Below, in pieces: positions 24,113 through 33,789 of a DNA stretch of 64,000 nucleotides. How positions within the stretch are numbered: the first letter of the stretch is position 1; the number at the start of each line of letters is the position of its first letter. Below the pieces are notes generated by a model that saw only the letters and a list, made by a program, of their open reading frames with translations, searched no databases and was not told where the DNA came from. A program made the position numbers and the translations under genes. The stretch lies in assembly GCA_017429265.1 (NCBI GenBank), contig JAFRPG010000058.1, forward strand, positions 1-64,000. Reading direction: 5' to 3'. This DNA comes from Clostridia bacterium (lineage in GTDB: Bacteria; Bacillota; Clostridia; Christensenellales; Aristaeellaceae).

Positions 24113-26188
24113 ATGAGGATCACGACGGACGAACGGGGGATCTTGCTTTCTTACGGCGTCAACCGCCTGCGCGTGCAGCCCTGGGGGCCGGACAGTGTCC
24201 GGGTCACGCTGACGGCGGAGACGGAGGAGGACCGGAATGACTGGGCGCTGACGGAGACGCCCGCGCCCTGTGACTGGCGCATCGAGACGGAAGAGGTCGA
24301 CATGACGGACCCCTGGTACCGCAGAGAGGAGTATGCGCGCTACCACAGGCGCGGGACCCGATACCGCCTGATCAACGGGAAACTGACGGCGCTCGTCAAC
24401 GAGGAGGGCTGGCTGTCTTTTCTGAATCAGCGGGGAGAGGTCCTTCTGGCCGAGTGCTGGCGGAACCGCAATCGGGTCTCCCGGTACGCGGTGCCCGTGG
24501 CGATCCCGGCCCGGGAGCTGAAGCCGATCCCCGGCACCCGCGATTTCAGCCTGAACATCCGCTTTGAGGCGAACGACCGGGAGCGCATCTACGGCATGGG
24601 CCAGTACCAGATGGCCGGCCTGAACAAGAAGGGGACGGTCCTGGATCTGGAGCAGCGGAACAGCCAGGCTTCGGTGCCCTTTTACGTCTCCAGCCTCGGC
24701 TACGGATTCCTGTGGAACAATCCGGCCGTCGGCCAGGTGATCTTCGGCGGCAACCGGACAGAATGGCGGATCCTTTCCACCCGGAAGCTGGATTACTACG
24801 TCACCGCGGGGGATACGCCGGCGGAGATCCTGGAGCACTATACGGCGGCCACCGGGAGGACCCCCGCCATGCCGGAATACGGCCTGGGCTTCTGGCAGTG
24901 CAAGCTGCGCTACCGGACCCAGGAGGAGGTCCTGCAGGTGGCCCGGGAGTATAAGCGCCGCGGCCTGCCGCTGGACGTCATCGTGGTGGATTTCTTCCAC
25001 TGGGTTCTGCAGGGCGACTGGGCCTTCGATCCGGAGTGCTTCCCGGACCCGGAGGGCATGATCCGGGAGCTGAAGGAGATGGGCGTGGAGACCGTCGTAT
25101 CCATCTGGCCCACCGTGGACGAGCGCAGCAAAAACTTCGGCCCGATGGCGGACCGGGGTTACCTGATGTGCACGGACCGCGGCAACGCCATGAACGGCTC
25201 CGGCTGGATGGGGCCCACGGTGAATTTCGACGCGACGAATCCCGGCGCCCGGGCCTATGTGTGGGACAAGGTCAGGAAGAATTATTATGAGAAGGGCGTC
25301 CGGATCTTCTGGCTGGATGAGGCGGAGCCGGAGATGCCCTATGAGTTCGACAACTGGCGCTATTACCTCGGACCCGCGGCGCAGGTCAGCAATATCTATC
25401 CGAAGGAGTATGCCCGCGGCTTCTACGAGGGCATGAAGGCGGAGGGCCAGGAGGAGATCATCAGCCTGGTGCGCTGCGCCTGGGCCGGAAGCCAGAAATA
25501 CGGAGCCCTGACCTGGTCCGGGGATATCCACTCCTCCTTCCGCGCCATGCGGGAGCAGCTGCAGGCCGGGCTCTCGATGGGCATGGCGGGCATCCCCTGG
25601 TGGACCTGCGATCTGGGCGGCTTTATCGGGGGAGACCCGACGGACGAGGGCTTCCGGGAGCTGATGGCGCGCTGGTTCGCGTGGGGATGCTTCCTGCCGG
25701 TGTTTCGCCTGCACGGGGAGCGCTCCCCCTGGGAGACCGCAGAGGTCGTCATCCGCGAGGGCGGACGCCAGGTGCTGTCCACCGGCGCGGCGAACGAGCT
25801 GTGGTCCTTCGGCGAGCGGAACTATGAGATCATGAAACGGTATCTCTTCATCCGGGAAAAGCTTCGCCCGTATCTCCGGGAGACCATGCGCCGGACCTCG
25901 GAGACCGGCGAGCCGGTGATCCGGCCGCTGTTCTTCGACTTCCCGCAGGATCCCGGGGCCTGGGCGTGCGAGACGGCCTACATGTTCGGCCGGGAGATCC
26001 TCGTCTCACCGGTCACCGAACCGGGCGTGAACGAGTGGCCGGTCTATCTGCCCGCGGACGAGGAATGGATCGAGAGCGCGACCGGCCGGCGATTCGCGGG
26101 CGGACAGACGGTTGCCGCGCAGGCGGACCTGGCCGTGATCCCGGTCTTCGTGCGCGCCGGTTCCGGGATCCGGATCTACGAAGCGTGA
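24113..26188 (+). CDS. Glycoside hydrolase family 31
   Basis: A 691-residue GH31 alpha-glycosidase. The N-terminal beta domain includes YGMGQYQMAG, the catalytic nucleophile Asp lies in IFWLDEAEPE, the acid/base region is WSGDIHSSF, and GMAGIPWWTCDLGGF forms part of the active site. C-terminal beta domains follow. It hydrolyses alpha-glucosides or alpha-xylosides; no signal peptide, so it acts on imported oligosaccharides. ATG 24113 has GGGAGGG upstream. Confidence 0.93.
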   Translation: MRITTDERGILLSYGVNRLRVQPWGPDSVRVTLTAETEEDRNDWALTETPAPCDWRIETEEVDMTDPWYRREEYARYHRRGTRYRLINGKLTALVNEEGWLSFLNQRGEVLLAECWRNRNRVSRYAVPVAIPARELKPIPGTRDFSLNIRFEANDRERIYGMGQYQMAGLNKKGTVLDLEQRNSQASVPFYVSSLGYGFLWNNPAVGQVIFGGNRTEWRILSTRKLDYYVTAGDTPAEILEHYTAATGRTPAMPEYGLGFWQCKLRYRTQEEVLQVAREYKRRGLPLDVIVVDFFHWVLQGDWAFDPECFPDPEGMIRELKEMGVETVVSIWPTVDERSKNFGPMADRGYLMCTDRGNAMNGSGWMGPTVNFDATNPGARAYVWDKVRKNYYEKGVRIFWLDEAEPEMPYEFDNWRYYLGPAAQVSNIYPKEYARGFYEGMKAEGQEEIISLVRCAWAGSQKYGALTWSGDIHSSFRAMREQLQAGLSMGMAGIPWWTCDLGGFIGGDPTDEGFRELMARWFAWGCFLPVFRLHGERSPWETAEVVIREGGRQVLSTGAANELWSFGERNYEIMKRYLFIREKLRPYLRETMRRTSETGEPVIRPLFFDFPQDPGAWACETAYMFGREILVSPVTEPGVNEWPVYLPADEEWIESATGRRFAGGQTVAAQADLAVIPVFVRAGSGIRIYEA

Positions 26189-26192
26189 AAGT

Positions 26193-26233
26193 ATCCCCGT
26201 GTGGAACAGCGTGAACGGATCCCCGTGTGGAAC
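26193..26233 (+). repeat. 15-bp direct repeat upstream of hydrogenase promoter
   Basis: ATCCCCGTGTGGAAC occurs at 26193-26207 and 26219-26233, 26 bp apart. The second copy ends 4 bp before the -35 box of the hydrogenase promoter, so it could be a regulator site or a small tandem duplication. Confidence 0.65.
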
Positions 26234-26237
26234 CGGC

Positions 26238-26266
26238 TTGACCCGGGGCGGACAATCCTGTATACT
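26238..26266 (+). promoter_or_regulatory. Promoter of [FeFe] hydrogenase
   Basis: TTGACC (26238-26243), 17 bp, TATACT (26261-26266) with a preceding TG. It gives a short leader of about 30 nt. Confidence 0.75.
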
Positions 26267-26303
26267 TGTATAAGCAATATCGGTCAAAGAAAGGATGAAC
26301 CCC

Positions 26304-27800
26304 ATGATCACCAATGACAAGGGCATCGTGGATCTGAAGCATTTCATCCTCCGCGAGGTGTGCCGCCTGGCCTGGGAGGATCGCCTGAACACCGAGGAAA
26401 CCGAGAAGATCGTCTACGAGGTCAGCCCCGGTCCCAAGCCGCAGTACCGCTGCTGCGTGTACAAGGAGCGGGAGATCCTGCGCGGGCGGATCCGCCTCGC
26501 CATGGGTCAGATGCCGGAGCCGGGGAAGACATCGGACAACGTGGTCCAGGTCATCCCCGCGGCCTGCGACGACTGCCCGATCCAGGACTATTTCGTGACC
26601 GACATCTGCCGGTTCTGCCTGGGCAAGGCCTGCCTGAACGCCTGCAACTTCGGGGCGATCTCCCGAGGCGACAGCAAGATGCGCATCGATCCCAACAAGT
26701 GCAAGTCCTGCGGCCTGTGCGCGAAGTCCTGCCCCTACGGCGCAATCATCCACCAGGAGCGACCCTGCAAGAAGGCCTGCCCGGTGGGCGCGATCTTCTA
26801 CAACGACGCCGGCGTCTGCCAGATCGACGAGAGCAAGTGCATCCACTGCGGACACTGCATCCACAGCTGCCCCTTCGGCGCCATCGGCTCCAAGATCTAC
26901 GCGGTCGACGTCATCCGGGCCATCCGCGCGGGGAAGCGTGTGATCGCGATGTGTGCCCCGGCCACCGAGGGACAGTTCGGCAACAAGATCGGCATGGCCG
27001 CCATCCGCGCCGCGCTGAAGAAGTACGGCTTTGCGGAGATGGTGGAGGTGGGCCTCGGCGGCGACATGACTGCCGCCTATGAGGCGCTGGAGTGGATCGA
27101 GGCGCGCAAAGAAGGCCGGAAGATGACCACGTCCTGCTGCCCCGCCTTCATCTCCATGCTGCACCATCACTTCCCGAAGATCTATGAGGAGAACAAGTCC
27201 GCCACGGTCTCGCCGATGGTGGCGGTGTCGCGCTACCTGAAGGCTGTCGATCCGGAGTGCGTGACCGTGTTCATCGGCCCCTGCATCGCCAAGAAGGGGG
27301 AGACGCAGAATCCCCTGATCACCGACAGCGCCGATTATGCCCTGACCTACGGCGAGATGGTCGCCATGCTGGACGCCCGGGAGATCCCCATCGAGCCGGT
27401 GGAGGAGGATTATCAGGAATCCTCCGTCTTCGGCAAGCGCTTTGCGGGCACCGGCGGCGTGGCGGCGGCCGTGATGGAAGCCATGAAGGAGATGGGCGAG
27501 GATACCGACGGCATCCGCCTGATGACCTGCGCGGGCGGAGACGAGTGCAGGAAGGCCATGATGCTGCTGAAGGCGGGCAAGCTGGACGCCGACTTTGTGG
27601 AGGGGATGATCTGCCCCGGCGGCTGCGTCGGAGGCCCGTCCAAGCACCAAGCGGAAGGCTTGGTCATCAAGGCCCGCGGCGATCTGCTGGCGAAAGCCGA
27701 CGGGCGGAAGATCCTGGACAACCTGAAGGACTACCCGATGGACCGTTTCTCCATGCAGCGGGACGGCAGCCCGAACCCGCATGAGCCGCCTGTGCGCTGA
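26304..27800 (+). CDS. [FeFe] hydrogenase, monomeric ferredoxin-type
   Basis: A 498-residue hydrogenase. The N-terminal half has several Cys-rich ferredoxin-like motifs (CKSCGLCAKSCP, CIHCGHCIHSCP, plus CRFCLGKACLNAC). The H-cluster motifs are TSCCPAF, GPCIAKKGE and GMICPGGCVGGP; TSCCPAF and the shortened L2 place it with group B enzymes rather than the standard group A. It should evolve H2 from or oxidise it to reduced ferredoxin. Maturases HydEFG are not in this window. ATG 26304 is preferred over 26295 because AAGGA has proper spacing. Confidence 0.93.
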   Translation: MITNDKGIVDLKHFILREVCRLAWEDRLNTEETEKIVYEVSPGPKPQYRCCVYKEREILRGRIRLAMGQMPEPGKTSDNVVQVIPAACDDCPIQDYFVTDICRFCLGKACLNACNFGAISRGDSKMRIDPNKCKSCGLCAKSCPYGAIIHQERPCKKACPVGAIFYNDAGVCQIDESKCIHCGHCIHSCPFGAIGSKIYAVDVIRAIRAGKRVIAMCAPATEGQFGNKIGMAAIRAALKKYGFAEMVEVGLGGDMTAAYEALEWIEARKEGRKMTTSCCPAFISMLHHHFPKIYEENKSATVSPMVAVSRYLKAVDPECVTVFIGPCIAKKGETQNPLITDSADYALTYGEMVAMLDAREIPIEPVEEDYQESSVFGKRFAGTGGVAAAVMEAMKEMGEDTDGIRLMTCAGGDECRKAMMLLKAGKLDADFVEGMICPGGCVGGPSKHQAEGLVIKARGDLLAKADGRKILDNLKDYPMDRFSMQRDGSPNPHEPPVR

Positions 27801-27887
27801 AGGCCGGACCTCCGCTCACACCGGACGCAACCGGTGCGGAGCGCTGCCGGTACAGTATGACGACGAAAGAACCAAATCGAAAGAAAC

Positions 27888-27911
27888 GGTTCTTCCCGAA
27901 CTTTCCGTGAA
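27888..27911 (-). repeat. Isolated left-end fragment of the repeat
   Basis: GGTTCTTCCCGAACTTTCCGTGAA lies as an inverted copy of the R6 left end, 11 bp before it. The two form a foldback, as if an earlier element was excised or two elements met. The sequence here is longer than the 20-base reporting limit only as a whole; key parts are CCGAACTTTCCGTGAA and GGTTCTTC. Confidence 0.55.
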
Positions 27912-27922
27912 AAACAAAAAAA

Positions 27923-28195
27923 GGTTCTTCACGGAAAGCTCGGGAAAACCATATGGGAGAGGGCCCGCGCTCTGCGGAGCGCGCCAGGGGCTTTCCGATC
28001 GCCCCTGGACCCTTCGGCTTCGCATCTTCCTTGTTTGGTATTGGACAAGGCAACGTTGATAAAACCTTGCAATTCCAGAGCCTATCATTAACGGACGGCC
28101 CCGAAGGAGTCCAGAGGGCGATCGGAAAGCCCTCTGGTGCGCCCGCAGGCGCATTCCCTCACCAACGGAATTTCCCTAACTAAACGTGAAGAACC
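27923..28195 (+). repeat. Palindromic repeat R6
   Basis: A 273-bp copy with perfect 11-bp ends, GGTTCTTCACG (27923-27933) and CGTGAAGAACC (28185-28195), and seven A on each side. Both halves are complete. Its core pairs as CAAGG/CCTTG, a third core subtype. It overlaps the 3' end of the XRE regulator gene on the minus strand. Confidence 0.92.
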
Positions 28196-28479
28196 AAAAA
28201 AACCGGGCGGCAGGAATTGTCCTGCCGCTCGTTGCGCTGGGGACGATTCACTTGTACCAGGATGGCGTTCATGGGGACCTCCAGCAGGATGCTGAGGGCG
28301 TAGAGATTGTCGACGCTGGGGAGCGTCTGGCCCTTCTGCCACTTGTAGATGGCTTGCGGGGCGTCGAAGCCGAACCAGTTCTGCATATCCCGGACGGTGA
28401 GTCCCCGCTCCTTCCGCAGCTGGACGATCTGTCGCCCGGTGGCTTCGGGATCGATGGCCGGATAGTGCTTCATCTGCAT
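28180..28479 (-). CDS. XRE-type helix-turn-helix regulator
   Basis: A 99-residue HTH protein. TGRQIVQLRKERGLTVRDMQNW is the first part of the HTH, followed by FDAPQAIYKWQKGQTLPSVDNLYAL, the typical XRE second half (seen in parts). It binds DNA; targets unknown. Start is ATG 28479 behind GGAGGGG. Its last residues (VLHV and the TAG stop) are encoded by the end of the R6 element, so the insertion has altered the C-terminus. Confidence 0.85.
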   Translation of the reverse strand: MQMKHYPAIDPEATGRQIVQLRKERGLTVRDMQNWFGFDAPQAIYKWQKGQTLPSVDNLYALSILLEVPMNAILVQVNRPQRNERQDNSCRPVFLVLHV

Positions 28480-28622
28480 GATGCGACCCCTCCTGTTGTC
28501 TGTTCGGTTGTCACGGGTGAAATGCGGCACAGGGGATTGTAGCAGACGGGGGAGGGAAATGCAAGGGGCGGGAAGGGTATTTCTCGACATTTCCTCATAT
28601 CCATGGGGATCGCCGGACGGCC

Positions 28623-28919
28623 TTACTTCCCGACCTTCTGCCCGCCCACGATGACCACGTTCATCCGCTCGACGCGGACATCCGCCCAGACGCCCTCCGC
28701 GATGTACGGTTCGGAGGCCAGGTAGGCGTCAAGGGCCTCGCGGGACTCGAAATCGAGGACCATGACGGAGCCCTTCATCCGGCCGCTGTCATCCAGCAGA
28801 CCGCCGGCGCAGACGACCTTTCCCATGATCTTCGACAGGTTCTCCAGATGCCTGGGGCGGACCTCCATCCGCCGGTTGAGCATATTCTCGCCGTCATAGG
28901 CCGTGATCACAAACTGCAT
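28623..28919 (-). CDS. YciI family protein
   Basis: A 98-residue YciI-like (ferredoxin-fold) protein, QFVITAYDGENMLNRRMEVRPRHLENL with GRMKGSVMVLDFESREALDAYLASEPY. Enzyme activity is unknown for most members. ATG 28919 follows AGGAGGGATCCGC. Confidence 0.8.
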   Translation of the reverse strand: MQFVITAYDGENMLNRRMEVRPRHLENLSKIMGKVVCAGGLLDDSGRMKGSVMVLDFESREALDAYLASEPYIAEGVWADVRVERMNVVIVGGQKVGK

Positions 28920-28997
28920 GCGGATCCCTCCTGTCCTTCGGGTGGAAGCTTTTCTTTTCACTTCCGATTGCAGCGAAAAGGATGCTGCGTTTTTTCG

Positions 28998-29216
28998 TCA
29001 TCCCCGCACCAGCGGCGCCCTTAACTGCTCGTTGATCTCTCGGATCTCGCGCTTGCCGTCGATGTAGTCCTGATACAGGGTCTCCGTCCGGCCTCCGCCC
29101 CGGTTGTCGCAGCCGGAGCAGAACTCGCAGTCGATCCCGCAGGCGCCCCACAGCGCCTGATGCACGATCTGCTCGCGCTCCTCCCGCGTGGTGTCTCTGA
29201 TCAGGATCGATTTCAT
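28998..29216 (-). CDS. Small Cys-rich protein of unknown function
   Basis: A 72-residue protein with CGIDCEFCSGCDNRGGG in its middle, which gives four closely spaced Cys and suggests zinc or Fe-S binding. The N-terminus (ILIRDTTREEREQIVHQAL) is helical. I recognise the general type from clostridial genomes but cannot name a family. ATG 29216 has GAGGAGGGAACC, a strong site. It precedes the YciI gene by 78 bp. Confidence 0.6.
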   Translation of the reverse strand: MKSILIRDTTREEREQIVHQALWGACGIDCEFCSGCDNRGGGRTETLYQDYIDGKREIREINEQLRAPLVRG

Positions 29217-29329
29217 CCGGGTTCCCTCCTCTCCGGATCGGACGGTGACAGCTTTGATCCTATGATAGCGGAGACGTCCGGAAAACGCAATATCCCTTCG
29301 GACGATTCCGCGTGAAAAAAAGGTTCTTC

Positions 29330-29358
29330 TTGCAAACGCGGCCTTCCGGCCATATAAT
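29330..29358 (+). promoter_or_regulatory. Promoter of secreted hydrolase
   Basis: TTGCAA (29330-29335), 17 bp, TATAAT (29353-29358), 21 bp before the start codon at 29380. Confidence 0.8.
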
Positions 29359-29379
29359 ACGGGAAAGGAGGCATGGAAC

Positions 29380-30888
29380 ATGAAGAGGAAACCGGTCTTG
29401 CTTTGCTGCCTCGCGCTCGCCGCGCTGATCTGCGCCCTGAGCCTGCCCGCGGCGCGCGCGGAGGAGGATGTCATCACCGTGAATCCGTCCTCGGCACCGC
29501 TCACCCGGGAGGAGACCCTCGCAATGGCGGAGAAAGCCGCGGCCGCGTTCTATGCGGATCCGGCCCTGCGGGAGGAGTTGGCGTCCGAGATCACCCTGAC
29601 ACGGGAAGTCGTGCCGGCTCTGAATTACCCGACCGAGGAGTATGATGTGTATACCCTCTCGCACGGGGGAAAGAGCATGCGCTTCTTTATGGAGACCGTC
29701 TGGGAGCCGGAGGAGAACGGGCGCTACCCGCTGTACATCACCCTCCATGGCGGCGGAGGCGGGTCGCCCGAATTGAACAACTGCGAGTGGATCACCATGT
29801 CGCAGTACTACAGGGGCTCCGTGCAGAGCGGCATCTATGTCGCCTGCCGCGGGATCACCGACACGTGGGACCTGCATTTTCGGGAGGACTCCTACCCCCT
29901 CTACGAACGCCTGATCGAGGCGATGATCGTCCTGTACAACGCGGACCCGGACCGTGTGTATCTGCTCGGCTTTTCCGCGGGCGGCGACGGCGTCTACCAG
30001 GTCGCGCCGCGGCTGGCGGACCGGTTTGCCGCGGCCAACATGTCCTCAGGACACCCGAACGACGTCTCCCTCCTGAACCTCGCGAACTGTCCGATCTGCC
30101 TGCAGGCCGGGATCCGCGACTGGTACAGCGAATCCGCCATGCGCTCCGTCCGGACCGCCGAGTTTGAGGCTGCCCTGTCTGGCTTCCGGGAGAAATACGG
30201 CTTCGGCTATGAGCACCGGGTCTGGATCCATGTGCCCGAGGGGCATAACTTCGTCGACAACTGGGACGCTAATGGCGTGATCCTGCGGGATCCGGCGCGG
30301 TTTGCCGCCCTCGCGGCATCGGAGGATGTGCTGGAGGTGTTCCTGGACGCGCAGGAGGCCTGCGGCCGGGGCCGCGACGTGCCGACGATGTCGTACTTCA
30401 GCGCAGGGGAGGACGAGGCGTTTGACCGCGCCGTGACGGAGGCCGTGACAGAGACCCTGGGGCTGGAGACCGTCACGCAGAATACCAACGCAGTGCGCTG
30501 GGTGTCGCAGTACTCCCGCAGCCCGGCGCCCGAAAAGCTCGTCTGGGACCTTTCGACCCGTGCGCGGATGAGGGAGAAGGACACCTTCTACTGGCTCGAG
30601 GCGGGGCCTGACGTCAGCCGGGGCGTCATCACCGCCGCGTATAACGCGGAGACCAACACGATCACCGTGGAGGCGGAGGATGTGGACGGGGACTTTGCCA
30701 TCCTCTTCCATCCGGCCCTCGTGGATGTCTCCAGACCGGTGACGATCAGGACCGGCGAAATCGTCCGCACGGTGCGGGTCAACCCGTCGGAGGAATGCCT
30801 GAAGGCCTCTATTCTGGAGAACGGGGACCCAGCGCTGGCCTGTGTCGGCAGGATCATGTACAGCGAGATCGTCCCGCAGGGCAGATGA
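29380..30888 (+). CDS. Secreted alpha/beta hydrolase
   Basis: A 502-residue protein with a signal peptide (residues 1-27, ending SLPAARA). The hydrolase domain has the oxyanion region LYITLHGGGGG, the nucleophile elbow LLGFSAGG and a His in HVPEGHNF. The last 100 residues look like an added beta domain (DTFYWLEAGPDVSRG, ITVEAEDVDG). It may act as a peptidase or esterase outside the cell. Substrate not determinable. Confidence 0.8.
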   Translation: MKRKPVLLCCLALAALICALSLPAARAEEDVITVNPSSAPLTREETLAMAEKAAAAFYADPALREELASEITLTREVVPALNYPTEEYDVYTLSHGGKSMRFFMETVWEPEENGRYPLYITLHGGGGGSPELNNCEWITMSQYYRGSVQSGIYVACRGITDTWDLHFREDSYPLYERLIEAMIVLYNADPDRVYLLGFSAGGDGVYQVAPRLADRFAAANMSSGHPNDVSLLNLANCPICLQAGIRDWYSESAMRSVRTAEFEAALSGFREKYGFGYEHRVWIHVPEGHNFVDNWDANGVILRDPARFAALAASEDVLEVFLDAQEACGRGRDVPTMSYFSAGEDEAFDRAVTEAVTETLGLETVTQNTNAVRWVSQYSRSPAPEKLVWDLSTRARMREKDTFYWLEAGPDVSRGVITAAYNAETNTITVEAEDVDGDFAILFHPALVDVSRPVTIRTGEIVRTVRVNPSEECLKASILENGDPALACVGRIMYSEIVPQGR

Positions 30889-30923
30889 ACCGCGGCGGCA
30901 CCGTACAAGGGAGGTCGAAGAGC

Positions 30924-31256
30924 ATGACGCCGAATCAGCGGGCCTGGGCGCAGGCGAGGGACCGGCTGGCCCGGGCTGTCACCGATCTGGGCTTTCCGGG
31001 GGAGCTGGCGGACCTGCTGGCCAAACAGCTGCAGAGCCCGAAGTCCATCGACCGGATGGCCTCCTGGCTGGCGTACACCCGTCCCCGCAGCATGGAAACC
31101 GTCGCGGACGAGCTGCTCGCCATCTGCGCCGACCGCGACGCCTGGCGCGCAAAGGCGGAGAGCCGGGAGGCCCAGGCCTCCTACAGCCGGTGGCTGAGCA
31201 GTGAATCGCGCCGGGCGCTTGGTGAGGAAGAGATATGGGGATGTGAGGACGACTGA
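30924..31256 (+). CDS. Hypothetical helical protein
   Basis: A 110-residue, largely helical protein (WAQARDRLARAVTDLG, ELADLLAKQL, LLAICADRDAWRAKAESREAQ). No family recognised. ATG 30924 has GGGAGG with good spacing; a longer frame to 30795 is a shadow of the hydrolase gene. It follows the hydrolase by 35 bp. Confidence 0.6.
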   Translation: MTPNQRAWAQARDRLARAVTDLGFPGELADLLAKQLQSPKSIDRMASWLAYTRPRSMETVADELLAICADRDAWRAKAESREAQASYSRWLSSESRRALGEEEIWGCEDD

Positions 31257-31284
31257 AGAACTGAGTCCGCCTCACAGCAAGACG

Positions 31285-31311
31285 GGGAGCTGCCGCGCGG
31301 CAGCTCCCTGT
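31285..31311. terminator. Bidirectional terminator
   Basis: GGGAGCTGCC (31285-31294) and GGCAGCTCCC (31299-31308) pair over a four-base loop between the convergent helical-protein and phosphoketolase genes. The T tract on the plus strand is weak. Confidence 0.6.
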
Positions 31312-31327
31312 TCCGTATTGAGGGAAA

Positions 31328-33712
31328 TCATGCGTTCCATTTCCAGCCGGCTACCTCGGGCAGGTCCTCGCCGTAGCGGTGGATGTACTGCTTGTGCTCC
31401 ACCAGCTTGTCGCTCATGCGCTGGTAGAGGTAGGCGCCGCGGTTGCCCAGCTGGGGCAGGTACTTGATGGCCTCCTGCACCAGGTGGAAGCGGTCCACGT
31501 TGTTCTGCACGCGGACGTCGAAGGGTGTGGTGATGGTGCCCTCCTCCTTGTAGCCGCGCACGTGCATCAGGCGGTTGTTGTGGCGGCGGTAGGTCAGCTC
31601 GTGCACCAGGCTGGAATAGCCGTGGAAGGCGAAGATCACCGGCTTGTCGCGGGTGAAGAGGATGTCATACTCCGCATCGGTCAGGCCGTGGGGATGCTCG
31701 GTGGCGGGCTGGAGCTTGAACAGGTCCACCACGTTGATGAAGCGGATCCTGATGTCCGGCAGCTCGCTGTTGAGGATGGACACGGCAGCCAGCGCCTCCA
31801 GGGTCGGCGTCTCGCCGGCGCAGGCGAACACCACGTCGGGCTCCACGCCCTGATCGTTGCTGGCCCAGTCCCAGATGCCGATGCCCTGGGTGCAGTGCTT
31901 CACGGCCTCGGGCATGCTCAGCCACTGGGGACGCGGATGCTTGGAGGCGACGATCACGTTGACATAATTGCGGGAGCGGATGCAGTGGTCGAAGGTGGAC
32001 AGCAGGCAGTTGGCGTCCGGGGGCAGGTAGAGGCGCACCACGTCGGCCTTCTTGTTGGCGATGTGGTCCATGAAGCCGGGATCCTGGTGGGTGAAGCCAT
32101 TGTGGTCCTGCTGCCACACGGTGGAGGCCATGATCAGGTTGAGCGAGGCCAGCTCCTCGCGCCAGGGCAGCTGGTTGCAGACCTTCAGCCACTTGGCGTG
32201 CTGGGCGGCCATCGAGTCGATGATGCGGGCGAAGGCCTCGTAGGTGGCGAAGAAGCCGTGGCGGCCCGTCAGCAGGTAACCCTCGAGCCAGCCCTCGCAC
32301 ATATGCTCGGAGAGCATCGCGTCCATCACGCGGCCGTCGGCGGCCAGATGGTCGTCGGTGTCCAGACGCTGCGCGTTCCAGTCGCGGTTCTCCACCTCGA
32401 ACACGGCGTTGAGACGGTTGGAGTTGGTCTCGTCGGGCCCGAAGATGCGGAAGTTCTTTGCCTCCTTGTTCAGCGTGAAGATGTCGCGCACGAACTTGCC
32501 CAGCTCGATCATGTCCTGGCCCTCGCGCTCACCGTGGCCCTGGGTGTCGAAGGCATAGTCGCGGAAATCGGGCAGGCGCAGGTCGCGCAGGAGGAGGCCG
32601 CCGTTGGCATGGGGGTTCGCGCCGATGCGCGCGTTCCCGGCGGGCGCCAGGGCGCGGATCTCGGGCAGGGCGCGGCCGTTCTCGTCAAAGAGCTCCTCGG
32701 GATGATAGGAGCGGAGCCAGTCTTCGAGGATCCTGAGGTGCTCCTCGGGCTTCGACATGGAGATGGGCACCTGGTGGGCCAGGAAGTTGCCCTCGATGCG
32801 CTGGCCGTCCACTTCCTTGGGGCCGGTCCAGCCCTTGGGCGTGCGCAGCACGATCATCGGCCACACGGGACGGGTGGTGTCCCCGGTCTCCCGGGCATGC
32901 TTCTGGATGGCCTTGATGCGCTCGATCACGGTGTCCATCGTCTCGGCCATCCGGCGGTGCATGGGCATCGGATCGTCCCCCTCCACAAAGAAGGGCTCCC
33001 AGCCGCAGCCGTGGAAGAAGTCGACGATCTCCTGATGGCTCATGCGGGCGAAAACCGTGGGATTGGCGATCTTGTAGCCGTTCAGGTGCAGGATGGGAAG
33101 GACCGCGCCGTCGTTGATGGGGTTCAGGAACTTGTTGGACTGCCAAGAGGTCGCCAGCGGGCCGGTCTCCGCCTCGCCGTCGCCCACCGTGACCGCGGCG
33201 ATCAGGTCCGGGTTGTCGAACACCGCGCCGAAGGCGTGGGCGATGCCGTAGCCCAGCTCGCCGCCCTCATTGATGGAGCCGGGGGTCTCCGGGGCGCAGT
33301 GGGAGGGCATGCCGCCCGGGAAGGAGAACTGCTTGAACATCTTCTGCATGCCCGACTCGTCCTCGGAGATGTTCGGGTAGACCTCGGAGTAGGTGCCGTC
33401 CAGGTAGTCATTGGCGATGAAGAAGTTGCCGCCGTGACCGGGGCCGGAGAGCAGGATCAGGTCCAGGTCGTACCGCTTGATGACGCGGTTCAGGTGCACG
33501 AAGACGAAATTCTGCCCAGGCACCGTGCCCCAGTGGCCGACGATCTTCTTCTTGATCATCGACAGGGTGAGGGGCTTGCGGAGGAGGGGATTCTCCAGCA
33601 GGTACAGCTGTCCGGCGGACAGGTAGTTGGCCGCGCGGAACCATTTGTTCATGCGTTCCAGAAGCTCATCGGTGATGGGGCCTTTCTCGGGACAGGAATA
33701 CAGTTCGCTCAT
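31328..33712 (-). CDS. xfp: Phosphoketolase
   Basis: A 794-residue thiamine-diphosphate phosphoketolase, splitting xylulose-5-phosphate and/or fructose-6-phosphate to acetyl phosphate. Family sequences are clear from start to end: [74 protein letters not shown], and [16 protein letters not shown] 33712 follows AAGGAGC; an upstream ATG at 33718 is too close to the site. Normal length. It supplies a route to acetate without 6-phosphofructokinase. Confidence 0.97.
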   Translation of the reverse strand: MSELYSCPEKGPITDELLERMNKWFRAANYLSAGQLYLLENPLLRKPLTLSMIKKKIVGHWGTVPGQNFVFVHLNRVIKRYDLDLILLSGPGHGGNFFIANDYLDGTYSEVYPNISEDESGMQKMFKQFSFPGGMPSHCAPETPGSINEGGELGYGIAHAFGAVFDNPDLIAAVTVGDGEAETGPLATSWQSNKFLNPINDGAVLPILHLNGYKIANPTVFARMSHQEIVDFFHGCGWEPFFVEGDDPMPMHRRMAETMDTVIERIKAIQKHARETGDTTRPVWPMIVLRTPKGWTGPKEVDGQRIEGNFLAHQVPISMSKPEEHLRILEDWLRSYHPEELFDENGRALPEIRALAPAGNARIGANPHANGGLLLRDLRLPDFRDYAFDTQGHGEREGQDMIELGKFVRDIFTLNKEAKNFRIFGPDETNSNRLNAVFEVENRDWNAQRLDTDDHLAADGRVMDAMLSEHMCEGWLEGYLLTGRHGFFATYEAFARIIDSMAAQHAKWLKVCNQLPWREELASLNLIMASTVWQQDHNGFTHQDPGFMDHIANKKADVVRLYLPPDANCLLSTFDHCIRSRNYVNVIVASKHPRPQWLSMPEAVKHCTQGIGIWDWASNDQGVEPDVVFACAGETPTLEALAAVSILNSELPDIRIRFINVVDLFKLQPATEHPHGLTDAEYDILFTRDKPVIFAFHGYSSLVHELTYRRHNNRLMHVRGYKEEGTITTPFDVRVQNNVDRFHLVQEAIKYLPQLGNRGAYLYQRMSDKLVEHKQYIHRYGEDLPEVAGWKWNA

Positions 33713-33789
33713 GGTCATGCTCCTTCCGGGTATGCGTTTTTTCTTTGGCTCCATGATACCCGATTTGGCCGGAAATCGCAATGGCTTAT

